Source of the DNA: UBA5448 sp045536965
GTDB lineage: Bacteria > Bacillota > Clostridia > Oscillospirales > SIG627
Length of the DNA stretch: 64,000 nucleotides
Direction: 5' to 3'
NCBI GenBank assembly: GCA_045536965.1
Contig: JAZSON010000021.1
Span: 70,055 to 134,054, forward strand
Below, in pieces: positions 52,750-60,189 of the stretch; position 1 is the stretch's first letter, and every line of letters begins with the position of its first letter. The position numbers were made by a program, and so were the translations under genes. The notes under the pieces are model-generated. The model did not search any database, was not told the DNA's origin, and was given only the letters and a program-made list of their open reading frames with translations.

Positions 52750-54005
52750 TTTATGTACTCTCTCAAAACTTCTTTAAAATTATCGATTACATACGAAACA
52801 TCTTCGTCTGTAAGTCTTGTGTGCAAAGGCAGCGTGATCAAGTTTTCATAGTAAGCATAAGCATTGGGAAAATCCTTTATATCCCATCCCATGGCTTTAT
52901 AGGCAGTCATCATGGGAAGCGGTTTATAATGGACATTGGTGTTCACGCCACGCTGTGCCAATTTGATTATAATTTCTCTTCTCGTATCATCCAAAATTTC
53001 GGGAATACGAGTAAGATATAAATGGTGAGATGATCTAAAATCATCACCCTTATGAACAAGATGTTTTACTCCCAGTTCATCGGACATAGCATCATAACGG
53101 GCAACAATCGTCTCACGCCTATTAAGCATATCTTCATAACGATCCAACTGCTTTAAACCAATAGCGGCCATAATGTCTGTCATATTATACTTGTACCACG
53201 GACCGATGACATCATACTCCCATGAACCGAGCTGCGTCTTTGCCAAAGCATCTTTGGATTGACCGTGAAGACTGTACAATTGATATTGACGATAGATTTC
53301 ATCATTATCAATACCCGGAATATCTCTCCAAGTGCTCGCTCCACCTTCGGCCGTTGTGAAATTCTTTACAGCATGAAAAGAAAAACTGGTAAAATCTGCA
53401 ATATTTCCCGTTTTTTTGCCTCTCCATGTCGCACCAAGCGCATGTGCGCAATCAGAAAAGACTAAAACCCGCCCAATGGAACGCTGAATACGCGCACCCA
53501 AAGAATCACCTTGACTCGAACAAAACAGCGATCTTTTGCTCTCAACAGCTTGAAATAGCTTATCGTAATCACAAACAATTCCACCAAGATCGACCGCTAT
53601 AACAGCTTTGGTGCGCGAAGTGATCGCAGCGGCAACCTTATCGTAATCCATTTCACAACAATCTTTTTGACTATCCACGAAAACAATCGATGCTCCGCAA
53701 TGAATGGCAGCGGAAACAGTCGCGGTATATGTGTAGGCAGGCACAATCACTTCATCGCCCGGACCTATCCCGCAAATTCTTAAATTCAGTTCTTCTGCAG
53801 CCGTGGCCGAATTCAAGCATACAACTTTTTGGGTACCACAATATGCAGCCAGCCTTTTTTCCAGTTCTTTTGTTCGGGGCCCGGTCGTTATCCACCCCGA
53901 TTTCAAGGCTTCGACCACCTCCCGAATTTCCAAATCTGAAATATCCGGAGGACTAAAAGGAATATTACGCTTCAATACTTCCTGCTTACACACACAATTT
54001 TCCAT
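52746..54005 (-). CDS. DegT/DnrJ/EryC1 sugar aminotransferase
   Basis: 419 residues, PLP-dependent. GWITTGPRTKELEKRLAAY (about 37-55), the PLP-lysine in SFSFHAVKNFTTAEGG (about 208-223), and the HYKPLP motif (about 362). Members such as PglE/PseC put an amino group on C4 of a UDP-4-keto-6-deoxy sugar. The CapE-type dehydratase at the far end of the operon could supply such a keto sugar, though of the inverted series. It has a ribosome-binding site TTGGAG and is the first gene of the 19-gene operon. Confidence 0.9.
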   Translation of the reverse strand: MENCVCKQEVLKRNIPFSPPDISDLEIREVVEALKSGWITTGPRTKELEKRLAAYCGTQKVVCLNSATAAEELNLRICGIGPGDEVIVPAYTYTATVSAAIHCGASIVFVDSQKDCCEMDYDKVAAAITSRTKAVIAVDLGGIVCDYDKLFQAVESKRSLFCSSQGDSLGARIQRSIGRVLVFSDCAHALGATWRGKKTGNIADFTSFSFHAVKNFTTAEGGASTWRDIPGIDNDEIYRQYQLYSLHGQSKDALAKTQLGSWEYDVIGPWYKYNMTDIMAAIGLKQLDRYEDMLNRRETIVARYDAMSDELGVKHLVHKGDDFRSSHHLYLTRIPEILDDTRREIIIKLAQRGVNTNVHYKPLPMMTAYKAMGWDIKDFPNAYAYYENLITLPLHTRLTDEDVSYVIDNFKEVLREYIK

Positions 54006-54124
54006 GCATTGTACTCCAATCGTTTATTGTTTTAAAACAGAAATGATAAAAACTTTTGATTGTCGTTTGATAGATGTAGTTTCAAGGGAATTCCGTCAAA
54101 AAGTTACATTTACCCATCTACTTT

Positions 54125-54153
54125 ATAATAATATATATTTATACATTAGTCAA
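54125..54153 (-). promoter_or_regulatory. Promoter of the polysaccharide operon, with untranslated leader
   Basis: Minus strand TTGACT (54153-54148), 17-base spacer, TATTAT (54130-54125). A leader of about 110 bases follows to the start at 54005. In the 54006-54275 stretch nothing else was found except a small TGAGAA/TTCTCA inverted repeat at 54205-54219; no gene or known riboswitch is seen there. Confidence 0.65.
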
Positions 54154-54275
54154 TAGTCATTGGTTAAAAACATGCAAATAATCAATCTAAATTGTTTGAA
54201 ATTTTGAGAATTTTTCTCATAAAATTTATGTTTTGGTGACAAAAGGAAAAATCAAAACCAATACCCAAGCAGACA

Positions 54276-54322
54276 AAAACGAAAAGATATGCAAATAAAT
54301 TTTTGCATATCTTTTCGTTTTA
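54276..54322 (-). terminator. Terminator of the MATE gene, overlapping its stop codon
   Basis: Perfect stem of about 19-20 bases (AAAACGAAAAGATATGCAAA and its complement) around a short AT loop. The MATE stop codon at 54320-54322 lies at the foot of the stem. The hairpin is symmetric enough to work in both directions and insulates the polysaccharide operon. Confidence 0.85.
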
Positions 54323-55705
54323 GAGTTCTTTTTTATCAGCGGAGAACGCTGTGTTTGACGCGGAAGGCGCACCCGTCGTTTTCATTTTTAGAGTAAAAGC
54401 GAGAAGTAAGGTAAACACAGCGCCAACGGCCGAGGAAAAGAGCGGGGTGAGAAAGACACCGTCAAGCCCCATTGCGGGCGATAGAATGAACAAAAAGAGT
54501 ATTGGGAATACAAGTGTACCGAAAATAGAGGTAAGCAAGGAACGAATCGGTCTTTCCAGCGCGGTAAAGACGGAAGAAAAACACATATCTACCCATCCCG
54601 TCATATAAGAGAGAGAAAAGAGCTTCATACCACTGATACTGACCGCCAACAGTGTTGTCTCTTCGGGTTTGATAAAAAGAGGTGCAACATATTCACCTGC
54701 AAAATACATAAAGAAAAGGGAAGCCGCCGAAAGAATCACAGCGCCGAACAAGAGACGATAAATAATGGCTTTGATTTTATCCATCTGCCCCGCGCCATAG
54801 CAATAACTGATGGCAGGCTGTAAAGCATCACACATACCAAACACCAGCATACCGATGATGCTATCCACATACATGACAACCGAAAAGGCGGCAAGGCCTG
54901 TTGTGCCACCGTATTCCAGCAAAAAGAAATTAAAAACAATGCACATGACCGACATGGAAATATTACTGAAAAATTCACTCGTTCCATTGGCAATTATGCG
55001 AAAGAAGACCGTGGCGGAAATCTTACTTCGGGTATAATACAAATCCATTTTCTTACCACGAAAAATCCAAAGGGTAATGACAGAACCGATCGCCATGGCC
55101 AGGCAACTCGTAAACGCCGCCGCCCAAACACTCTGACCAAGGAAAACAATGAGGATAACGTCCAGCAAAATATTAAAGGCTTGGGTGGAAATAGAAAGCC
55201 ACATAGAAAGCTTCTCTTTTCCGCAAACACGCAAATAGTTATCGGTGGCAAAATAGAGGAAAGAGAGGGGGGCAAATAGAGCATAAATACGAATGTACGT
55301 TATGCCGTAAGAAACCGCTTGTTCGGTCGCGCCGGGTGCCAAAAGACACACAAACCAATCGGCGAACAGAAAACCAACCAAACCAATCAGACAAGAGAGA
55401 ATGAAAATGATTTTTATAGAATAACTAAAAACCGCGGATGCCTCTTCCCTTTTTTTCTCGCCAAGCAGTACCGATATACGCACCGAAGCGCCGGTTGCAA
55501 TCATATTCGAAAAGCCGAAAACCATCATAATAACAGGCATAATCAAATTGACAGCAGCGAGGGCATCCTCGCCGATAAAACGCCCTACAAACAGACCATC
55601 GGCTATTTGATACAGCGCGCCAAAGAGCATTGTAATCATGGATGGAACGGCGCAACGAAAAAACAACTTGGTGGGCGGCGTTTTTTCAAAAATTTCAGAA
55701 TTCAT
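54320..55705 (-). CDS. MATE-family exporter (MepA-like)
   Basis: 461 residues, twelve transmembrane helices. The start MNSEIFEKTPPTKLFFRCAVPSM in part, then ALYQIADGLFVGRFIGEDALAA (about 25-46) is the MATE/MepA signature region; NFFLLEYGGTTGLAAFSVVM marks the second half. MATE proteins export cationic compounds by sodium or proton exchange. The RNA switch in the leader of this gene fits a guanidine-IV element, so guanidine or a guanidine-like compound is the probable substrate (inference from known mepA-motif associations). Confidence 0.88.
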   Translation of the reverse strand: MNSEIFEKTPPTKLFFRCAVPSMITMLFGALYQIADGLFVGRFIGEDALAAVNLIMPVIMMVFGFSNMIATGASVRISVLLGEKKREEASAVFSYSIKIIFILSCLIGLVGFLFADWFVCLLAPGATEQAVSYGITYIRIYALFAPLSFLYFATDNYLRVCGKEKLSMWLSISTQAFNILLDVILIVFLGQSVWAAAFTSCLAMAIGSVITLWIFRGKKMDLYYTRSKISATVFFRIIANGTSEFFSNISMSVMCIVFNFFLLEYGGTTGLAAFSVVMYVDSIIGMLVFGMCDALQPAISYCYGAGQMDKIKAIIYRLLFGAVILSAASLFFMYFAGEYVAPLFIKPEETTLLAVSISGMKLFSLSYMTGWVDMCFSSVFTALERPIRSLLTSIFGTLVFPILFLFILSPAMGLDGVFLTPLFSSAVGAVFTLLLAFTLKMKTTGAPSASNTAFSADKKEL

Positions 55706-55715
55706 GCATACCTCA

Positions 55716-55815
55716 CAAAAAACAAAGCTCAGGCTATTGCGTACAATAACCCGAGCTCACTCGGACACCTAATCCGGCACCTGAGCGCTACGGCGCCCTG
55801 CCTCCGGTGACATTC
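55716..55815 (-). ncRNA. Probable guanidine-IV riboswitch (mepA motif) with terminator
   Basis: Minus-strand leader RNA of the MATE gene. Aptamer part (55815-55764) has CACCGG, a hairpin GCGC-CGTA-GCGC and CAGGTGCCGG further on. Expression platform: terminator stem 55757-55744 with 55739-55726 around a 4-base loop, followed by a T-run (55725-55716). An alternative hairpin CCGAG-TGAG-CTCGG (55764-55751) uses the 5' arm of the terminator and so can act as antiterminator. The gene downstream is a MATE exporter, the typical gene of this riboswitch class. The match to the class is by recall and arrangement, not by covariance search. Confidence 0.72.
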
Positions 55816-55824
55816 TTTTTATTT

Positions 55825-55853
55825 ATTTTAACACATCACACGACTCTTTTCAA
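55825..55853 (-). promoter_or_regulatory. Promoter for the riboswitch-MATE transcript
   Basis: Minus strand TTGAAA (55853-55848), 17-base spacer, TAAAAT (55830-55825), just before the riboswitch. Confidence 0.75.
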
Positions 55854-55881
55854 GTCTTTATATAAAAATATCAAAAATGAT

Positions 55882-56640
55882 TTATTTCTCCAAATCAAGA
55901 TGAAACAATTTTTTTGAAACATCCTGTTGCAAAGAAACCCCAAACACCTCTTTAAATGCAGTAGAATCAGAAACAGACTGCGGGCTTGCGTTTGCCGCCA
56001 CTTTTCCCTCGTGTAGCAAGGCGATATCATCTGAATAGGTAAACGCCATGGGCAAATCATGCATGACAGCCACAATCCCTTTTCCATCCTTTGCAAGAGT
56101 ACGCAAAAGCTTCATGAGAGAAAGCTGATGGGAAATATCCAAATAGGTAGTCGGCTCATCCAAAAGAATATACTCGGTATCCTGCGCCAAAGCCATGGCA
56201 ATATAGACATTCTGTCGCATTCCACCCGAAAGTCGGGATAAAGGCATATCGGCCAAAGAGGCAATGCCAACCCTTTCCATCGCATCCAAAGCAAGTTTTT
56301 TATCCTGCTTTGTATAACGCCTCGGATAATGCAAATGGGGAAACCGCCCATGCAAAACCAACTGATATACCGTCATATCGGGTGTGGCTCTCCCTTGCGT
56401 AAGATAGGCGATTTTCTTTGCTGTGTCATTTCCGTTCATCGTTGTCAGATCCTTCCCATCCACGACAATCCGTCCCGACATAATGGGTAAATAACCAAAC
56501 AAGGTCTTAAGAAGTGTACTTTTTCCGCATCCGTTTGGCCCGACAAGGGTTGTGACCTTACCTTGTTCAAAAGCAAGCGTTACATCGTGCAAAACCATCG
56601 TTTTACCGTATCCCGCAAAGACTTTTTCCATCTCAAGCAT
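55882..56640 (-). CDS. Iron/heme/cobalamin-type ABC transporter ATP-binding protein (FecE-like)
   Basis: 252 residues from MLEMEKVFAGYGKTM, with GGGGAGGG upstream. Walker A GPNGCGKST (about 34-42), Q-loop region AYLTQGRATPDM, signature LSGGM, a slightly unusual form of LSGGQ, Walker B YILLDEPT and His in MHDLPMA. The FecE/BtuD family powers uptake of ferric siderophores, heme or cobalamin. It overlaps the permease gene by eight bases and is the last gene of the three-gene transporter operon. Confidence 0.9.
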   Translation of the reverse strand: MLEMEKVFAGYGKTMVLHDVTLAFEQGKVTTLVGPNGCGKSTLLKTLFGYLPIMSGRIVVDGKDLTTMNGNDTAKKIAYLTQGRATPDMTVYQLVLHGRFPHLHYPRRYTKQDKKLALDAMERVGIASLADMPLSRLSGGMRQNVYIAMALAQDTEYILLDEPTTYLDISHQLSLMKLLRTLAKDGKGIVAVMHDLPMAFTYSDDIALLHEGKVAANASPQSVSDSTAFKEVFGVSLQQDVSKKLFHLDLEK

Positions 56641-57640
56641 TGCGATGCCCTCCCCTACTCTTGATAAGAATCCATATAAAAAAGGGCGCGCCGAGAAAAG
56701 CCAGTACGATACCGACAGGCAATTCATAAGGGGCAAAAAGCGTTCTTGCCAGCATATCACAAAGGGTCACGAAACCACCGCCCACAAGAGCCGAAAGAGT
56801 GATCAGATGCTTTGAAGAATGATTGGTCATGCTCCTGACGGCATGCGGAACAAGCAATCCGACAAAAGAAACAAGACCGCATATACTGACCGCGGCGCCT
56901 GCGAGCAATGCGGCAAATATCAGAAAAACGACGCGCATGACCCCGATATTGAGCCCTAAACTCTTGGCCTGTTCATCCCCCAAAGTCAAAACGTCGAGTT
57001 CGGTTGAAATTGCCTGCAATACAACCACAGACAGCAGGATCAGTACGGCGGCCGGAATAAGTTTTGTGTAGGTTACAAAGGAAAAGTCACCGATTTTAAA
57101 ATCATTTGCCATCACAGCCGTTTCGGGTGCAATGGTGGTTACGGTATCCGAGACAGCACCTAAAAAAGCATTGACGGCCACACCTATAAGCACAACCGTT
57201 CCTTTAGATGCCCCCCACTTTTTTGCACCCGCACTGACAAGCAGTACCGTCAAAAGAGCGCCGAAAAAGGAAAAGAGCGAGAGCATCCAACCGCCAAGTA
57301 TGCCGAAAGCAGCGCAAAGAGTGACGGCGAGACCCGCCCCTGCGTTGACACCGATAATACTCGGAGAGGCAAGTTTATTGGCAAAAAGGGATTGTATGAC
57401 TGCGCCCGAAACCGCAAGCGCCATGCCGCAAACCAGACACGCCAAGACGCGCGGAAGCCGCACAAAGAGAAAAATGCGCAAGGAAGGATCATCGCTGTTG
57501 CCGCTTCGGATCGATGAGATGACATCCGTTAATGAAAGAGAAGTCGATCCGAAAAACAGACCGAAAATAATCGCACACAGAAACAGAAACACAGCGATGA
57601 CATATACAAACAAAGTTTTATTTTTCTGTAAGTTTTTCAT
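56633..57640 (-). CDS. FecCD-family ABC transporter permease
   Basis: 335 residues from MKNLQKNKTLF; the start lies 23 bases inside the end of the binding-protein gene, with no clear ribosome-binding site, so translation is probably coupled. Nine to ten transmembrane helices. Motifs: RLPRVLACLVCGMALAVSGA (about 70-89), FANKLASPSIIGVNAGAG, and GLVSFVGLLVPHAVR (about 265) for the ATPase contact. It forms a homodimer with two copies of the ATPase. Confidence 0.92.
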   Translation of the reverse strand: MKNLQKNKTLFVYVIAVFLFLCAIIFGLFFGSTSLSLTDVISSIRSGNSDDPSLRIFLFVRLPRVLACLVCGMALAVSGAVIQSLFANKLASPSIIGVNAGAGLAVTLCAAFGILGGWMLSLFSFFGALLTVLLVSAGAKKWGASKGTVVLIGVAVNAFLGAVSDTVTTIAPETAVMANDFKIGDFSFVTYTKLIPAAVLILLSVVVLQAISTELDVLTLGDEQAKSLGLNIGVMRVVFLIFAALLAGAAVSICGLVSFVGLLVPHAVRSMTNHSSKHLITLSALVGGGFVTLCDMLARTLFAPYELPVGIVLAFLGAPFFIWILIKSRGGHRNA

Positions 57641-58571
57641 AGAGGATTCGGTACGACTCTGCAAAACGAGCATTGGGTTTAAGGTTGAAAAGCTTTTTGT
57701 CCATAATATGCAGTCTTTCTTCCCGCACCGCACGCAAGCCGCTCCAAGCAGGGTTCTCCTTTATCATATTTTCAAAGCTTTCATTTGCCGCCGTATCCTC
57801 TCCCATTGTCACCACAAAGATATGATACGGCTCTTCCCGCATTACCGCCTCAACACTTAGGTTTTCAAGCAAACTTGCATCACTGTCGGCAATGTTGATA
57901 CACCCCAAATCGGCAAGCATTTCACCGAGAATGGTGCCCTCGCTCCCTTTTGCCTTTACAAAACTCGAGGCTGCTCTGAGCAAGAGAATCTTTCGATTAT
58001 CACGCGGAATATTGGCTTCAAGATATTGTTTTTTTATGCTGTCAATCTCATTTTTCAGCGCAAGACCGTTTTTCTCATACAAATCTTTTCGCCCCGTAAT
58101 ATCGGTGCAAACATCCAGCATCTTCAAATAGTCGTCGAAATTGTCAACATCAAAAAACGCGACCGTTATTCCCATTTCCTCCAGCGTATCGGCTAATTTA
58201 ACGTTGGATGCGGTGGAAGCACTGGCAATAACGAAATCGGGATTGGCAGAAAGTAACCGCTCGACATCGGGCGAATGTGCGCCGCCGATGTTGACAGCAT
58301 CCGAAAGCAAAAGACCAAAATCCTCCCAAGCATCCTCGGGTGCAGCGCAGATATCCCCACCCGAAAGCAACCAAACATCTGCAAAGCTACCGATCAATGC
58401 GGCAACCCTCAAAGGGCGTTTATTCAACGCGATTTTTCTGTCAAACGCATCGGTAAAGGTTACAATACTCTCTGTGTTTTCGGGCTTTGTCGGGCTACAG
58501 GCAATAAAGACCGACATCAAAGAGAAGAGAAATATAAGCAATAGAACCGATGCCAAAAATCTTATTTTCAT
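57618..58571 (-). CDS. Iron-siderophore/heme/cobalamin-type binding lipoprotein
   Basis: 317 residues from MKIRFLASVLLL, GGAG upstream. The signal peptide ends VFIAC followed by SPTKPEN. Two-lobed type III binding protein (FecB/BtuF/HmuT fold): FDRKIALNKRPLRVAALIGS opens lobe 1, GGAHSPDVERLLSANPDFVI is the typical second strand region, a long helix joins lobes (YLKMLDVCTDITGR), and GTILGEMLADLGCINIAD lies in lobe 2. The substrate is not readable; the neighbouring siroheme/Fe-S reductase favours iron or a tetrapyrrole. Confidence 0.88.
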   Translation of the reverse strand: MKIRFLASVLLLIFLFSLMSVFIACSPTKPENTESIVTFTDAFDRKIALNKRPLRVAALIGSFADVWLLSGGDICAAPEDAWEDFGLLLSDAVNIGGAHSPDVERLLSANPDFVIASASTASNVKLADTLEEMGITVAFFDVDNFDDYLKMLDVCTDITGRKDLYEKNGLALKNEIDSIKKQYLEANIPRDNRKILLLRAASSFVKAKGSEGTILGEMLADLGCINIADSDASLLENLSVEAVMREEPYHIFVVTMGEDTAANESFENMIKENPAWSGLRAVREERLHIMDKKLFNLKPNARFAESYRILYEKLTEK

Positions 58572-58591
58572 CTTTCGTCTGACTCCAAATA

Positions 58592-58620
58592 TTGACAAAA
58601 AATACAACTTATGATAAACT
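58592..58620 (+). promoter_or_regulatory. Promoter for the siroheme/Fe-S reductase gene
   Basis: TTGACA (58592-58597), 17-base spacer, TAAACT (58615-58620). The -10 lies inside the palindrome at 58612-58624. Confidence 0.75.
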
Positions 58621-58624
58621 ATCA
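58612..58624. promoter_or_regulatory. Palindromic operator candidate in the divergent region
   Basis: TGATA-AAC-TATCA, 13 bases, covering the -10 of the plus promoter and lying just downstream of the minus promoter's -10 (58635-58640). A regulator bound here could control both the transporter and the reductase. Confidence 0.5.
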
Positions 58625-58634
58625 AACGTTAATC

Positions 58635-58663
58635 ATTCTAACACACATAATCGCTCATGTCAA
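58635..58663 (-). promoter_or_regulatory. Promoter for the iron/tetrapyrrole ABC transporter operon
   Basis: Minus strand TTGACA (58663-58658), 17-base spacer, TAGAAT (58640-58635). Divergent and overlapping with the reductase leader. Confidence 0.75.
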
Positions 58664-58678
58664 TCTCAACGAAAGGAT

Positions 58679-59620
58679 ATGGATGTATATATGCCCATTT
58701 CACAAGCACAAATCACCGAAGTTAAAGGCAGAGGTTTTTTGCAAAACCGCGGGACTGACTGCTTCAGCGGCAGAGTCGTTACGGTTGCAGGGCAATTCTC
58801 TCCCATCGAGCTTCGTGCCATAGCCGACTGCGCCGAAAAGTTCGGCAACGGTAAAGTGATATTCACCTCGCGTCTTGCAGCCGAGATCGTCGGCATTCCG
58901 TATGAAAAAATACCCGAAGCCGAAGCGTTTTTAGCAGATCACAACCTCTATTTCGGCGGCACTGGCGCCAAAATCCGCCCCGTTACCGCCTGCAAGGGTA
59001 CAACTTGTATTTACGGCAACATCGATACGCAAGAACTTGCAAAAACTATATACGACAAATTTTATATCGGTATGAGCAAAGTCAAGCTTCCTCACAAATG
59101 CAAAATCGGTGTGGGAGGTTGTCCCAACAGTTGCATGAAGCCAAGCCTGAATGACATAGGTGTCGAGGGTTGCAAAGTTTTTTCCTTTGACGGTACCCGC
59201 TGCAAAGGCTGTAAAATCTGCGCAGTCGAGGAACGTTGTCCGACAAAAGCGGTCTCGAGAGTAAACGGAAAACCCGTCATCGATGAAAACAAATGTTTAA
59301 ACTGCGGTGTATGTGTCGGCAAATGTCCCTTTGGCGCTTTTCCCAAAGAAGCAACCGCTGTTTGTCGTATCTTCGTTGGCGGCACTTGGGGCAAGAGTAA
59401 GCGCATGGGTACCCATTTAAAGAAACTCTATCCCCTCCATGAGGTTGACACCATCATCGAAAAGGTGATCCTCTGGTATAAAGAAAACGGTTATGCCAAG
59501 GAACGTCTCGGCGCCGCAATCGACCGCATCGGCGTGGATGTCCTTGAATCGGCACTTGCCACAAATGACCTCCTCGACAGAAAAACACAGATATTGGAAA
59601 AACCCATTTTAACAAAATAA
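58679..59620 (+). CDS. Siroheme/Fe-S sulfite/nitrite reductase-like protein with two ferredoxin clusters
   Basis: 313 residues from ATG 58679; ATG 58691 (MPISQAQITEV) is an equal alternative, since GAAAGGA lies close to the first and far from the second. Domain order: ferredoxin-like half domain of the NIR/SIR family (about 10-80), siroheme/4Fe-4S domain with CKGTTC (about 106) and GGCPNSCMKP (about 145), then two 4Fe-4S ferredoxin motifs CKGCKICAVEERCP and CLNCGVCVGKCP (about 180-220). This resembles AsrC-type or smaller stand-alone sulfite-reductase-like proteins. The electron acceptor is not proven; sulfite or nitrite reduction, or siroheme handling, are options. Divergent from the ABC transporter. 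Confidence 0.82.
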   Translation: MDVYMPISQAQITEVKGRGFLQNRGTDCFSGRVVTVAGQFSPIELRAIADCAEKFGNGKVIFTSRLAAEIVGIPYEKIPEAEAFLADHNLYFGGTGAKIRPVTACKGTTCIYGNIDTQELAKTIYDKFYIGMSKVKLPHKCKIGVGGCPNSCMKPSLNDIGVEGCKVFSFDGTRCKGCKICAVEERCPTKAVSRVNGKPVIDENKCLNCGVCVGKCPFGAFPKEATAVCRIFVGGTWGKSKRMGTHLKKLYPLHEVDTIIEKVILWYKENGYAKERLGAAIDRIGVDVLESALATNDLLDRKTQILEKPILTK

Positions 59621-59633
59621 GCCTTCTGTACAT

Positions 59634-59664
59634 AAAGGACTATGACTTTTCGGTCATAGTCCTT
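59634..59664 (+). terminator. Terminator of the reductase gene
   Basis: Stem AAAGGACTATGAC/GTCATAGTCCTTT with a 6-base loop, followed by AATTTTTATT. Its core resembles the terminators at 32829 and 33678. Confidence 0.85.
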
Positions 59665-59736
59665 TAATTTTTATTAGTCAAGAGGCTTCATTGTGGAGAT
59701 TTCACGGGTGATAGTGTTATACCCTTGTTTATCCTG

Positions 59737-59925
59737 CTATTCCCTGACTTTGTTAATCCAAATCGGTTTCATTGCAGAAAACAAGCTATCATAATATGGG
59801 ATAACTTTATCCCATTTGTCGTAAAATCTGTCGTAAATTTTCGATGGGGTTTACTATCATAGGTAAAGAAGCACTTGTGCTTTTTACTGCATCTCCAACA
59901 ATATCCCACAATGTTTTTTCACCAC
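59737..59925 (-). pseudogene. Possible frameshifted small gene
   Basis: In 59665-59918 no intact gene is seen. On the minus strand one frame reads SGEKTLWDIVGDAVKSTS and continues to IENLRQILRQMG, stopping at 59807. A second frame, open from 59850 to its stop at 59737, reads KIYDRFYDKWDKVIPYYDSL then FSAMKPIWINKVRE. Both look protein-like and overlap at 59807-59850, as expected of one small protein broken by a frameshift. Overlap with the upstream gene end (stop 59919) would be a few bases. The family was not recognised. Confidence 0.4.
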
Positions 59926-60182
59926 TTAAATTCTCTCGCCATCTCAGCAAGGCAAGCAGAAAATGCAATTTGCTGATGTCGATCGTCTAACTGTTTTACA
60001 GCCACGCATAAATCATGAATTGCTTTAACTGCTTTTGTGACTTCTTCATTTTGCTTTGCTTGATATTGCATCTGTTCAATTCGGCGGTAATATTCCAAAT
60101 TTACATATTGCGGATTGAACATTTGATTATAAAAAGTATTTATAATAACTCCTCCTTTTGATTTAAAAATTTTATTTACCAT
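59919..60182 (-). CDS. Small conserved protein of mobile-element type
   Basis: Frame of 87 residues from ATG 60182. A perfect AAAGGAGGAG lies inside it (about 60149-60158), and seven bases later is ATA-AAT-ACT-TTT (from 60143), which reads I/M-NTFYNQMFNPQYVN. From memory, similar small proteins in Clostridia begin MNTFYNQ. So either an unusual ATA start is used, or the start codon has mutated and the upstream ATG serves. The rest is helical: EEVTKAVKAIHDLCVAVKQL and a conserved-looking end AFSACLAEMAREFKW. It is probably carried by phage or conjugative elements; function unknown. Confidence 0.65.
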   Translation of the reverse strand: MVNKIFKSKGGVIINTFYNQMFNPQYVNLEYYRRIEQMQYQAKQNEEVTKAVKAIHDLCVAVKQLDDRHQQIAFSACLAEMAREFKW

Positions 60183-60189
60183 AAAATCT

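Noticed and set aside
54006..54275. Possible riboswitch or regulatory RNA in the polysaccharide operon leader
   Set aside because: Apart from a promoter and a 6-base inverted repeat no stable conserved-looking structure or competing hairpins were visible.
59665..59918. Insertion-sequence remnant
   Set aside because: No inverted terminal repeats, target duplications or transposase motifs were recognised; the protein-like frames fit a broken small gene better.
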